Assembly: GCA_902595535.1 (NCBI GenBank)
Contig: CACJQI010000002.1
Coordinates: 1 to 64,000 of the forward strand
Length of the DNA stretch: 64,000 nt
Direction of reading: 5' to 3'
Source of the DNA: an uncultured Pelagibacteraceae bacterium
Lineage (GTDB): Bacteria; Pseudomonadota; Alphaproteobacteria; Pelagibacterales; Pelagibacteraceae
The notes beneath the pieces were generated by a model. That model ran no database searches, was not told the DNA's origin, and was given only the letters and a program-made list of their open reading frames with translations. This document shows, piece by piece, positions 27,697-36,054 of this stretch (position 1 is the stretch's first letter; each line of letters opens with the position of its first letter). A program made the translations under genes and the position numbers.

Positions 27697-27726
27697 CTTC
27701 ACACTACCTCACACTACTTCGCACTA
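27697..27726. repeat. Three tandem 10-base units
   Basis: CTTCACACTA, CCTCACACTA and CTTCGCACTA follow each other without gaps, directly after the break in copy B. They are within about 60 bases that are richer in C and G than their neighbours. The gene-free interval 27540-27884 otherwise holds copy B and the R2 repeat, with AT-rich filler. Confidence 0.7.
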
Positions 27727-27792
27727 GTTACGGGGATAATTAAAATTTAATTAAAAATAATTCGCATTAAGACTCATCAATCTAAGCAAAAA

Positions 27793-27858
27793 ACTATACC
27801 CCAAACTATACTAAGCTGAGATAAATCAAATATCTATTTTTCAAATAAATAGACTCAT
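27793..27858. repeat. Intergenic repeat copy R2
   Basis: The left part, 27793-27829, matches 29129-29165 at about 31 of 37 positions (ACTATACCC ... ACTATAC ... TGAGATAAATCAA). The right part, 27819-27858, resembles 20765-20802. It ends about 26 bases before the GTG start of the 197-residue gene, so it may carry its promoter. The element thus joins features of both other copies. Confidence 0.6.
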
Positions 27859-27884
27859 TTTTAAGTTTTTGGTAATCTTGAATT

Positions 27885-28478
27885 GTGAAAAAACTTTCAG
27901 TAATATTGGTACTTAGTTTTTTTTGGTGTAATATTAGTTATTCTAATGAATATTCCTCAATAGGTCTCTTTGAAAAAAAAATTGATTTCAACTTTGAATG
28001 TGTAGAAAGAGATGATCCAAATTTTACTTTCGATTTTGGTTTAAAAAAAATCAAAAATACACTTTATTTTTTAAGAAAAAATACAAACACAAATAAATAT
28101 AGATCTCCAGCCTCAACTGTGTGGGATTTTGGTGAATTTGAATATGAGGGTAAACAGTATTCAAATATGAAGATGTTTTTTTATCATTATCCAAATAAAA
28201 TGTCTGATGGAAAATATATATTGTCTAGATATGCATTGTTAGAACAAAATAAAAAATATGATCTTAGCATAACAGAATTTGAAATAAATCAGGAGTTGTT
28301 TGATAAATTATCATATAATATGAAAACGAGAGTAGAGTTTATAAAAGAAAAAAATTTTGATGAGGCAATTAAATATGTAATAGACTACACTGATTTAATT
28401 GGTGGATTTTTAATGTTAAATTCAAAGACTGCTATTATGGATTGGAGTTGGTTTTTTAATTGTAAAAAAATAAAATAG
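27885..28478 (+). CDS. Secreted protein of unknown function, 197 residues
   Basis: The signal peptide spans about residues 1-20 (LSVILVLSFFWCNISYS) and is of the same style as those of the two secreted proteins at 21.7 and 22.2 kb. The start is GTG. The mature part has one early and one late cysteine (FECVERDD and FFNCKK), possibly paired. No domain recognised. It lies 15 bases before the next gene on the same strand. Confidence 0.55.
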   Translation: MKKLSVILVLSFFWCNISYSNEYSSIGLFEKKIDFNFECVERDDPNFTFDFGLKKIKNTLYFLRKNTNTNKYRSPASTVWDFGEFEYEGKQYSNMKMFFYHYPNKMSDGKYILSRYALLEQNKKYDLSITEFEINQELFDKLSYNMKTRVEFIKEKNFDEAIKYVIDYTDLIGGFLMLNSKTAIMDWSWFFNCKKIK

Positions 28479-28493
28479 TCAAATCAAAATGCG

Positions 28494-29081
28494 ATGAAAC
28501 TCCATAGACCCTCACATATTTTATTTGGAATTATTTTCTTTGTAGGATCTTATTTTGCTTATTCAATATACAATGCAAGTACAATTGTTTTAGGAATAAT
28601 AATATTCATAGGTATTGCTAATATTTTTTATGCTTTTTCTGACCCAAAAGAAGATCCCCCTAAAAGCAAGCACACTCAAGGTAAAATATTTTATGAAGCT
28701 TCAAAACAATATTTAAAAGATTCAAAAGAAGCTAATGCACAAGAAAATTTTAAAGATCAAGTTATAATATGTCCTAAATGCAAAGTAGAAGAAAAACTTT
28801 ATAATCTTGCGAAAAGAAAAAGCTCACAATTAATGATTTATAATGAAAACAAACCAAGAATTAGAGCTAAAGATGGTCTACATATTTTTCCAATGATTTG
28901 TTTTAATTGCAAAACTTTTTCTGAATTTGCATCAGACCCAAATGATACTTCTGGAAAATCTATAAATGGTATTGAATATTTTAAATCTCAAAAACTAAAT
29001 AAGAAACATATATCCGACGCTCTTAGTTATGTAAAAAAAAATAATAACAAAATGCTAATTCAGAAATTAAATACTTTATGA
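28494..29081 (+). CDS. Membrane-anchored zinc-ribbon protein of unknown function
   Basis: A 195-residue protein with two N-terminal hydrophobic helices (about 8-50) and a soluble part. Two CxxC pairs, IICPKCKVEE and MICFNCKTFSE, about 47 residues apart, suggest one zinc site. There is no known family that I can name. It lies between R2 and R3 repeats and is probably cotranscribed with the preceding secreted protein gene. Confidence 0.55.
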   Translation: MKLHRPSHILFGIIFFVGSYFAYSIYNASTIVLGIIIFIGIANIFYAFSDPKEDPPKSKHTQGKIFYEASKQYLKDSKEANAQENFKDQVIICPKCKVEEKLYNLAKRKSSQLMIYNENKPRIRAKDGLHIFPMICFNCKTFSEFASDPNDTSGKSINGIEYFKSQKLNKKHISDALSYVKKNNNKMLIQKLNTL

Positions 29082-29128
29082 AAAAACTTTTAGAGATCGT
29101 GGTTTTTGTTTATAGGATTTTATAGGAT

Positions 29129-29165
29129 ACTATACCCAGAACTATACCAGATTGAGATAAATCAA
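29129..29165. repeat. Intergenic repeat copy R3
   Basis: Matches 27793-27829 with six mismatches in 37 bases. It sits 13 bases upstream of the intact 75-residue gene, and its last part (AGATAAATCAAGGTTTG with the following bases) also precedes copy B. It is therefore probably part of the gene's native upstream region. Confidence 0.6.
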
Positions 29166-29178
29166 GGTTTGAAGCAGT

Positions 29179-29406
29179 ATGAACAAAGAAAACGCAAGTA
29201 AACTCTGGAAAATTATTCAGGAAGCTGGCGATTATTTGGGCGGTCAGCTGCCCGACCACCCAAATCATCCTAGAGGAAGAAACCCCTACGCCCATGTAGC
29301 GATATGTGTGAAAGATAATTTTAATGCAAGTTACAAAGATATTCCTGATGAAAAATTTAATGAAGTGGTAGATTATATTAAATATCTAAAACAAAATCCT
29401 AGTTAG
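29179..29406 (+). CDS. Small soluble protein, antirepressor-tail-like (intact copy C)
   Basis: A 75-residue protein; truncated copies of its 5' end occur at 21648 and 27616. The middle is DYLGGQLPDHPNHPRGRNPY and the end NASYKDIPDEKFNEVVDYIK. The pattern SYKDIP-x-x-x-F-x-E-x-x-x-(F/Y)I resembles the C-terminal domain of phage antirepressors (P22_AR / ORF6C type); this is a resemblance from memory. It is convergent with and overlaps ltaE by eight bases. It seems to be the target gene where islands enter. Confidence 0.6.
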   Translation: MNKENASKLWKIIQEAGDYLGGQLPDHPNHPRGRNPYAHVAICVKDNFNASYKDIPDEKFNEVVDYIKYLKQNPS

Positions 29407-30451
29407 TTTTATTGATTATATTTAAAAATTCATCAACATCATTGTCCTTAGTATTCCAAGCTGCAACTAATCTCACTGCTTTACCGTCCCACTCGTCTTC
29501 ATTTATTGTATAGCCCTCAGAATTTAAATGTTCAATTTTATTTTTTGGGAATGTTGCAAAAACCTCATTAGCTTCAGTTGGGAAAGACAAATTAATATCA
29601 GGGTGATTAGTCAATCCATCACTGAGTTTTTTTCCCATTTTGTTTGCATGTCTTGCATTTTTAATCCAAACGTCATTAGTTATGTATGCGTCCAGTTGAG
29701 CAGATACAAAACGCATTTTAGATAACAAATGCCCTGCTCTTTTCATTAAAAAAGCAACATTGCCAACTAAATCTTTTTTAAAGAAAATTATAGCTTCTGC
29801 AGCTAAACAACCATTTTTGGTTGCACCAAAAGATAATACATCAATACCTGACTTCCAAGTCATCTCGGCTGGCGTTACATCGAGTGACACTAATGCATTA
29901 GCAAACCGTGCTCCATCCATATGCATATTTAAATTATGATTATGAGCAACATCTGATATTTTTTTAATTTCATCTAATTGATAAACTTCTCCTGTTTCAC
30001 AAACTTGTGTAATGCTAACAGACGAGGGTTGAGTATGGTGTACAATTCCTTTTCCAGTAATCGCTTCATCTAGTTCTTCAGCAGTTATTTTTCCTTTAAC
30101 ACCCTGGAGAGTAACAAGCTTTCCGCCACCAGTATAAAATTCTGGAGCACCACATTCATCAGTGTTTATATGGGACATCTTATGACAATAAATATTACCA
30201 AATGATGGTGTCATCGTTGATAAAGCTAAAGCATTAGCAGCCGTTCCTGAAGCTGTTGGAAAAACTATAACTTCTTTTTCAAAAATTTCAGAAAATTTAT
30301 CTTGAAGTTCGGTTGAAATTTGATCATTTCCATAAGGAGTGCTGTCTCCTTCATTAGCCTTTATAATTGCATCTAATACTTCTGGACAAGCACCCGCTAC
30401 ATTATCTGATGCAAATTTAACTCTTTCTCTTTTTGTTTTAATTTTTGCCAT
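29399..30451 (-). CDS. ltaE: Low-specificity threonine aldolase
   Basis: PLP enzyme that splits threonine to glycine and acetaldehyde. It has 350 residues with family segments FASDNVAGACPEVLDAI, TASGTAANALAL, NMHMDGARFANALV and LSFGATKNGCLAAEA, where the Lys in TKNG binds PLP. It is the last gene of a four-gene minus-strand operon (EamA permease, creatinase, amidinotransferase, aldolase) with spacers of 2-4 bases. All three enzymes touch glycine. Confidence 0.9.
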   Translation of the reverse strand: MAKIKTKRERVKFASDNVAGACPEVLDAIIKANEGDSTPYGNDQISTELQDKFSEIFEKEVIVFPTASGTAANALALSTMTPSFGNIYCHKMSHINTDECGAPEFYTGGGKLVTLQGVKGKITAEELDEAITGKGIVHHTQPSSVSITQVCETGEVYQLDEIKKISDVAHNHNLNMHMDGARFANALVSLDVTPAEMTWKSGIDVLSFGATKNGCLAAEAIIFFKKDLVGNVAFLMKRAGHLLSKMRFVSAQLDAYITNDVWIKNARHANKMGKKLSDGLTNHPDINLSFPTEANEVFATFPKNKIEHLNSEGYTINEDEWDGKAVRLVAAWNTKDNDVDEFLNIINKTN

Positions 30452-30453
30452 AT

Positions 30454-31569
30454 CTATTGTTTTGGAAAGTAATCTTTAAGATCCCCTTCTCGATAAACAT
30501 CCGCAGTACAACAATGAAGTCCACCTCCAAATGCGTAAGCATCTCTAAGTTCTACAGGAACTACCTCCATACCTAATTTATCTAGTTGTTCCGCTTGATA
30601 AACTTCACTCTTTTCAACACAAACTGTTTTTGGGTCAAGAACTAACACATTCATTGATAGCCATGTTGATGAATAACATAAAGGAGGTGGTTCATTATGT
30701 GCAGGTTGAGCACTATCAATAATTTCCCAGCCATTATTTTCAAATAGTTTTCTTTGTTCTTTTGGTAGTCTTCTTTGAGGATTGTTAATAATTAATCCCT
30801 CTTTGATTGGAGTAAAAGTTGCATCAATATGTATTGGATAAGGGTCACCTGGAAAGTTAACAGCATGAACTCTATGATCTTTGTAGTGTCTTTTTAACCA
30901 ATCAATACCTTTTAAATTAGTGGTAAAACCATGTTGAACGACCAAGTCTTTACCAAATCTTAAAACATCAGCAGCATCAAATAACGGTTCTTCTTCAGTT
31001 GTTACAAAAAACTTATCTTCAGTCCATTGTAATCTTTTTTGAATACCAATCTTGTCAGATAAATAATCTTTTCGATAATCAGCATCTGTCAGTCTTGGTT
31101 TTGGAGCTGACTCATGTCTCATATTTGGATCAGAGTTATAATAATCTTTTAACAAAGGTCGGTAACAAAGATATTCAAACCATCTACATCGATAACTCAT
31201 GGTTGCTTCTAAAATTTCATTTCCAACGGTAAGCAAAACATCTCTTGGAGGCATACATCCAAACATAGTTTCTGCTTCCCAATCTGGAGTAGATGTTTTT
31301 TGATTAAAATCTATTGGGGTTGGACGATCTACTTTAATTCCTTTTTTCTCAAGCAAGCTTGCAAAATTATCTAAAAGTTGATTTGCTTTATCAACAGTGT
31401 CTTTTGTTCTAGGGCCAAACTGACCTCTCATATCACTATCCTCTGGAACCTTTGCATCTAAAGCTGGCTCTGGTGCTGGAATACATGTTCCATCCGCTTT
31501 ACCAACAATTACATGTTTTAACGGATCCCATTCATTCCAACTATTAACGATAGTCTTCTGATCATTCAT
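30454..31569 (-). CDS. Glycine amidinotransferase-like enzyme
   Basis: Amidinotransferase of the AGAT family, which moves the amidino group of arginine to glycine to make guanidinoacetate, or acts in reverse. I start it at the ATG at 31569 (MNDQKTIVNSWNEWDPLKHV), giving 371 residues, because the start fits the family and the creatinase stop lies five bases upstream. The catalytic Cys is Cys353 in FGGGLHCCTADV. Other family parts are CMPPRDVLLTVGNEI, FHIDATF-like PIHIDATFTPIKEGL and ALDAKVPEDSD. Acceptor specificity is not proven by sequence. The partner creatinase suggests guanidino metabolism. Confidence 0.82.
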   Translation of the reverse strand: MNDQKTIVNSWNEWDPLKHVIVGKADGTCIPAPEPALDAKVPEDSDMRGQFGPRTKDTVDKANQLLDNFASLLEKKGIKVDRPTPIDFNQKTSTPDWEAETMFGCMPPRDVLLTVGNEILEATMSYRCRWFEYLCYRPLLKDYYNSDPNMRHESAPKPRLTDADYRKDYLSDKIGIQKRLQWTEDKFFVTTEEEPLFDAADVLRFGKDLVVQHGFTTNLKGIDWLKRHYKDHRVHAVNFPGDPYPIHIDATFTPIKEGLIINNPQRRLPKEQRKLFENNGWEIIDSAQPAHNEPPPLCYSSTWLSMNVLVLDPKTVCVEKSEVYQAEQLDKLGMEVVPVELRDAYAFGGGLHCCTADVYREGDLKDYFPKQ

Positions 31570-31573
31570 AATT

Positions 31574-32791
31574 TTAATTTTGTATAATATTATGCTCAGG
31601 CCCGAAAGGAAATTTTGTAATATTCTCAGCACCTTCTTCACCAATAACTAAAATATCATGCTCTCTATATCCACCTGCCCCTGGATTTCCTTCGGGAATC
31701 ATAATCATTGGCTCCATTGAAATGACCATATTTTTTTCGAGTACAGTATCGATATCTTCTCTGAGTTCTAATCCAGCTTCTCTTCCATAAAAATGCGAAA
31801 GAACTCCAAAAGAATGGCCATACCCAAAAGTTCGATAATGCAAATAACCAAGTTCAGCAAACATTTCATTCAGTTCATGGCAAATATCAGAACATTTTAC
31901 ACCAGGTTTGATAAGTTCTAATCCACGTTTATGAACTTTAACATTTGCTTCCCATACTTTGAGTGAAGCATCATCAGCATGATCTAAAAATAATGTTCTC
32001 TCTAATGCGGTATAGTATCCAGAAATCATTGGAAAAGTATTTAGAGATAATATGTCTCCTTTTGTTAATTTTCTATTTGTCTTTGGATTATGTGCGCCAT
32101 CTGTATTAATCCCTGATTGAAACCAAACCCATGTATCCATATATTCTGCATCAGGATAAGTTTTTACAATTTCTCTTTCCATTCGATCACGTCCAGCAAT
32201 TGCAACTTCAATTTCTGTATTGCCTTCTCTAATATTTTTTACAATTTCTTCTCCACCTAGGTCGGCAATACGTGCTCCATTTTTAATAATCTCAATTTCT
32301 TCATTAGATTTGATCATTCTTAATTGCATTAATTCTTTTGAGACATCGCTAAAAACTGAAAAAGTAAAAATAGATCCAATTTTTTCTCTCATATCTAGTG
32401 TTACATGATCATTCTCAAGTCCAATATTTTTAGGTGGATCGTCTCTACCAATAATTGATACTATTGCTCTGAGAAAATTATCTCTTTTCCAATCTGTATA
32501 AATTACATTATCGCAGTGTGATCTTCTCCAAGGTTGGCTTGCATCAATGTTTGCTGAAATAGTTGAAATTTTATTTTGAGTGATAACACATCCATAAGGT
32601 CTTCCAAAAGAGCAGTAAATAAAACCTGTGTAATAAGCAATATTATGCATTGAGGTTAAAATAACCATGTCTAGATTATTTTTATCCATGACAGTTCTTA
32701 AATTATTTACTCTTGTGTTATACTCAGAGTTTGAAAAAGGAAGCTTAACTTTCTCTCCATTTCTAAGAGTAAAAAAATCTGGTCGTTCCAT
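31574..32791 (-). CDS. Creatinase (creatine amidinohydrolase), M24 family
   Basis: Hydrolyses creatine to sarcosine and urea. At 405 residues it has the pita-bread fold of M24 proteins, and it follows the Pseudomonas creatinase sequence as I remember it very closely, including YCSFGRPYGCVIT, NIDASQPWRRS, WFQSGINTDGAHNP (His234 at the active site), RTFGYGHSFGVLSHFYGREA and SMEPMIMIPEGNPGAGGYRE. It lacks the full metal-ligand set expected in metallo-aminopeptidases, as creatinase does. Guanidinoacetate is an alternative substrate. Spacers of four bases join it to the EamA permease and the amidinotransferase. Confidence 0.85.
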   Translation of the reverse strand: MERPDFFTLRNGEKVKLPFSNSEYNTRVNNLRTVMDKNNLDMVILTSMHNIAYYTGFIYCSFGRPYGCVITQNKISTISANIDASQPWRRSHCDNVIYTDWKRDNFLRAIVSIIGRDDPPKNIGLENDHVTLDMREKIGSIFTFSVFSDVSKELMQLRMIKSNEEIEIIKNGARIADLGGEEIVKNIREGNTEIEVAIAGRDRMEREIVKTYPDAEYMDTWVWFQSGINTDGAHNPKTNRKLTKGDILSLNTFPMISGYYTALERTLFLDHADDASLKVWEANVKVHKRGLELIKPGVKCSDICHELNEMFAELGYLHYRTFGYGHSFGVLSHFYGREAGLELREDIDTVLEKNMVISMEPMIMIPEGNPGAGGYREHDILVIGEEGAENITKFPFGPEHNIIQN

Positions 32792-32795
32792 AAAA

Positions 32796-33701
32796 TTAAT
32801 TTAAACCGATATATCTTTTATTCCATCTCATTACCAAACTATAATAAGTAAGAGACACAAATAAGAAGAAACCACCTATAATAGTATTATTTGTTGGAAT
32901 TTCATTAATGCCAAATAATGGTAACCAAACCCAAAATATTCCACCTATGACTTCTGTTAGAGATAATAAGGTTAATTCAGCTGCTGGAATTGCTTTAGAT
33001 CCAATTGAATATAAAATTAATCCAAGGCAAACTAATGTTCCATGTAAAGAAAACAGTGCACTATTGTAACTAGATGAAAAGAAAACTAAGTCGTTGGTTA
33101 AAATCATTATTGAAGCAAAAATAACACAAAAAAATCCTGCAAAAGCAGTTGTAGTAAATTTTGGAGTTTCTTTACGCCACCTTAAAGAAACTGAAAATAC
33201 TGAAAATCCAACTGAAGATGTAATTCCAAAAATAAAACCTACCATGGTATTTTGGTTGTCGGTTCCAATTGCCATAATAGAAATTCCTATTGTTGCAATA
33301 ATAATTGATATCCAAACGTTCAAAGTAATTTTTTCTCTTAAAAATAAAAAAGCTAATAAAGCTGTAAAAAAAGGCATTGCAGCTAAACATAATAACGTGA
33401 TTGCAGCACTTGTATTAGTTATTGAAAACATAAAACAAATCATTGCAATACCAAGGCCCGAACCTCCTATGAGACCAGAGATACCCATCTTAAAATAATT
33501 CTTATAAAAATTTTTTCCCTCTTCAAAGAATAAATATAAATTTAATAAAATAAAAATTGTTGAACCTCTTCCAAAAATATATTGCCATGGAATTAATTGA
33601 GGATCATTCATGTATCTAACAACTAGGGGCCCAAATGACCAAATTAGACCTGCAAACAACACTATCGGAACAGCTATTTTAGGATTTTTAAGTATTAACA
33701 T
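32796..33701 (-). CDS. EamA/DMT family permease
   Basis: Ten-helix permease of 301 residues with two EamA repeats, for example VLFAGLIWSFGPLVVRYM, FSITNTSAAITLLCLAAMPF and KAIPAAELTLLSLTEVIGG. It leads the creatinase-amidinotransferase-threonine aldolase operon, four bases before creatinase, so it may move creatine, another guanidino compound or an amino acid; this is inference from position. The start is ATG. Confidence 0.85.
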   Translation of the reverse strand: MLILKNPKIAVPIVLFAGLIWSFGPLVVRYMNDPQLIPWQYIFGRGSTIFILLNLYLFFEEGKNFYKNYFKMGISGLIGGSGLGIAMICFMFSITNTSAAITLLCLAAMPFFTALLAFLFLREKITLNVWISIIIATIGISIMAIGTDNQNTMVGFIFGITSSVGFSVFSVSLRWRKETPKFTTTAFAGFFCVIFASIMILTNDLVFFSSSYNSALFSLHGTLVCLGLILYSIGSKAIPAAELTLLSLTEVIGGIFWVWLPLFGINEIPTNNTIIGGFFLFVSLTYYSLVMRWNKRYIGLN

Positions 33702-33751
33702 AAGCAGATATTTAATTGTAAATAGATTTAACTACAACAAAAATGACATTG

Positions 33752-35011
33752 CTATATTAAGGCTTGATTTGATTGATTAGGTAAATAGCAATCTATAATT
33801 TCACCTTTTTTAAATTCAGATTTGCCAGATGGTAATATTGCCCAAATATTTGATTTTACAAAAGATTTAATTCTAAAAGATTCTTGACCCTTTAAAATTT
33901 CAACTTCAATTTTTCCATTTTTAGTTGTGTTTAATTTACTTTTAACAAATCTAGTAAAATTTTTTTTCTTCAAAAAATCATTTTTTAAAACAGCCTTAAT
34001 CGGCTTTTCTGCGCTAAGTCCTAAAATTTTTTCAAAATAAGGGTATACAAAAAATCTAAAGCAAGCAGCTGATGACATCGGATTACCTGGTAATCCAAAA
34101 ATTGCTTTTTGCTTATTTTTAATCTTTGCAAACAAAATAGGTTTGCCAGGACGTATAGCGACACTTTTAAAATAATCAGATAACTGAAAAGACCTTACTA
34201 CACTTGGTATATAGTCAAATTTACCTGCTGAAACAGCTCCTGAAGTAATAATTATATTAATATTAGACCTTAACATTCTATTGATCTTGGTTTTATATAG
34301 TTTTTGATGGTGATCCTTTAAAATTCCACCATCTATAAAATTAAATAAAAAGTTTTTATCTAAATTTCTAATATATTGACTATTTGAATTTCTCACTTTC
34401 CAATCAGGGATATTATCTTTATTAGAAATTTCATTTCCTGTTGAAAAAAATAATATATTTATCTTTTTTTTAACTTTGATGTTCTTAATACCCAAAGTTT
34501 TAAAAGCTAGTATGTGATTTGGTTGAACTATAGTATTTTTTTTTATTACTAATTCATTTTTTTTATAATCAGATCCTGCAAATCTAACATGATCATATTT
34601 CTTAACTTTTTTATCAATTATTATGTATTTTTTTTTGTTTTTGTTTTTGTTTGGATGAAAATTAATCTGTTCGATTGGAATAATAGCATCAAAACCTTTT
34701 GGAATAATTCCTCCTGTCATTATTTCAACAGCATTAAATTTATCTATTCTTTTTTTAAACGGTTTAGCACCTGCTGCAACAGAACCAATAATTTTGAAAT
34801 GCTGAGGTAATCTTTTTTTAATTTGTTTAGTGTCTTTAGAATTTATTGCGTAACCATCAAAAGCTGCATTATTTCCTGATGGATAATTCATTTTTGAATA
34901 AATATTTTCAGATAAAACTCTATTTAATGAATTCATACTTTTTATATTTTCATCTTGAATTTTAATAATTGCTTTAGATAAAATTTTTTTTGAATTTTGA
35001 TAACTAATCAT
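33752..35011 (-). CDS. moeA: Molybdopterin molybdenumtransferase MoeA
   Basis: Inserts molybdate into adenylated molybdopterin. The protein has 419 residues with GNNAAFDGYAINSKD near the N-terminus, MTGGIIPKGFDAIIPIEQ, the MoCF motif ITSGAVSAGKFDYIP and FGLPGNPMSSAACF. It is very lysine-rich. It overlaps mobA by eight bases. The nearby molybdenum formate dehydrogenase (40-43 kb) is the apparent client. Confidence 0.92.
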   Translation of the reverse strand: MISYQNSKKILSKAIIKIQDENIKSMNSLNRVLSENIYSKMNYPSGNNAAFDGYAINSKDTKQIKKRLPQHFKIIGSVAAGAKPFKKRIDKFNAVEIMTGGIIPKGFDAIIPIEQINFHPNKNKNKKKYIIIDKKVKKYDHVRFAGSDYKKNELVIKKNTIVQPNHILAFKTLGIKNIKVKKKINILFFSTGNEISNKDNIPDWKVRNSNSQYIRNLDKNFLFNFIDGGILKDHHQKLYKTKINRMLRSNINIIITSGAVSAGKFDYIPSVVRSFQLSDYFKSVAIRPGKPILFAKIKNKQKAIFGLPGNPMSSAACFRFFVYPYFEKILGLSAEKPIKAVLKNDFLKKKNFTRFVKSKLNTTKNGKIEVEILKGQESFRIKSFVKSNIWAILPSGKSEFKKGEIIDCYLPNQSNQALI

Positions 35012-35612
35012 TTTCTAAATATTCTTCAGCTTTTATTAAATCTTCTTTGGTATTAATATTGAAAAAAGGATCTTTGTTTTCAAACTTCATATTAATTGAC
35101 TTTACACCAATTTTATTTGCCCACATTTCAACTTTTCTTTCACCATTATCTAAATCTTTTTCCAATCTTTCTAATAAATCAATAGACCAAAGTCCAAATA
35201 TATTATGTCTAGTATCATTAGAATTTATAAAAAAAAGCTTGCCCTCATAATTTTTAATTTCTTCTAAAAAATTATTTAAAATCTGTTTTTTAAAAAAAGG
35301 CGTATCCGATGGAAAAGTTGAAATCCATTTATAACTTTTATTATTTTGTCTAATCCATTTCATAGCAGTTAAAATACCTCCTAAAGGACCTAATCCCATC
35401 TTTGTATCTTCAACTAATGAAATTTTATTTGAATTAATATATTTAATTTTATTATTTGAAATTAATAATACCTCGTTAAATTCATCAATAATTTCTGATA
35501 AAATATAATCTATTAACAATTTATCCCCTAATTTAACTTGGCATTTATCTTCACCAAACCTTTGGGACTTTCCGCCTGCTAGTACAACACCTAAAATATT
35601 GCTATGGTCCAT
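35004..35612 (-). CDS. mobA: Molybdenum cofactor guanylyltransferase MobA
   Basis: Attaches GMP to molybdenum cofactor to give the guanine dinucleotide form used by bacterial formate dehydrogenases. The protein has 202 residues with the nucleotide-binding VVLAGGKSQRFGEDKC, the MGLGPLGGILTAM segment and FPSDTPFFKKQIL. It overlaps moeA by eight bases and is divergent from the IscU-like gene. Confidence 0.9.
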   Translation of the reverse strand: MDHSNILGVVLAGGKSQRFGEDKCQVKLGDKLLIDYILSEIIDEFNEVLLISNNKIKYINSNKISLVEDTKMGLGPLGGILTAMKWIRQNNKSYKWISTFPSDTPFFKKQILNNFLEEIKNYEGKLFFINSNDTRHNIFGLWSIDLLERLEKDLDNGERKVEMWANKIGVKSINMKFENKDPFFNINTKEDLIKAEEYLEND

Positions 35613-35655
35613 TTATCAAAATATAAAACATTAAAATTTGAATTAAAGAAATATA

Positions 35656-36054
35656 ATGGATCTTAGAATTTTAGAAATAGCATCACACACAGAAAATAAT
35701 AAGATTATTGAAGACTTCACTCATAAGTCAAAACATAAAAATCCTCTATGTGGAGATGAAATGGAAATCAGCTTAATTGTTAAAAACGATGTGATTAAAG
35801 ATATGGGATATCAATGTAAATCTTGTGTTTATTGCCAAGCTTCAGTGAGTTTATTATCAAGAAAAATAAGGGGAAAACACGTTGAGGATATAAAGTCATT
35901 TATATCGCATACAGAAAAGTTATTTGATGATGTAAAAATTAATATTGATAAGTACTGGAAAGATTTTAAAGAGATTTTAGATAAAAAAAATATTTCTCGT
36001 AAAGAATGTTTGCTGCTACCTTTTAAAACTATTTTGAAAGCTTTAAAAATTTAA
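35656..36054 (+). CDS. IscU/NifU-like iron-sulfur scaffold
   Basis: A 132-residue protein with the three scaffold cysteines: Cys32 in NPLCGDEME (with Asp34), Cys57 or Cys60 in YQCKSCVYCQASVSLL, and Cys118 in SRKECLLLPFKTI. This is the pattern of IscU/SufU proteins (CGD, then CxxS/A, then R-x-x-C). It could help build the many clusters of the formate dehydrogenase encoded downstream. An ATG start and close spacing (0 bases) to the HPP gene suggest cotranscription. Confidence 0.8.
   Translation: MDLRILEIASHTENNKIIEDFTHKSKHKNPLCGDEMEISLIVKNDVIKDMGYQCKSCVYCQASVSLLSRKIRGKHVEDIKSFISHTEKLFDDVKINIDKYWKDFKEILDKKNISRKECLLLPFKTILKALKI

Noticed and set aside
20765-29406. Integrase, transposase or CRISPR array in the variable region
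   Set aside because: I looked for them because of the repeats. No protein with such motifs and no regularly spaced repeats were found; the three gene-end copies are far apart and the tandem units are only three.
31569-31644. Upstream extension of the amidinotransferase (25 more residues)
   Set aside because: The extension overlaps the end of creatinase and does not resemble the family; the internal ATG at 31569 gives the normal N-terminus.
33094-33498. Long open frame opposite the EamA permease gene at 33 kb
   Set aside because: The minus-strand protein is a clear EamA permease; antisense frames of this length are common opposite membrane proteins in this composition.
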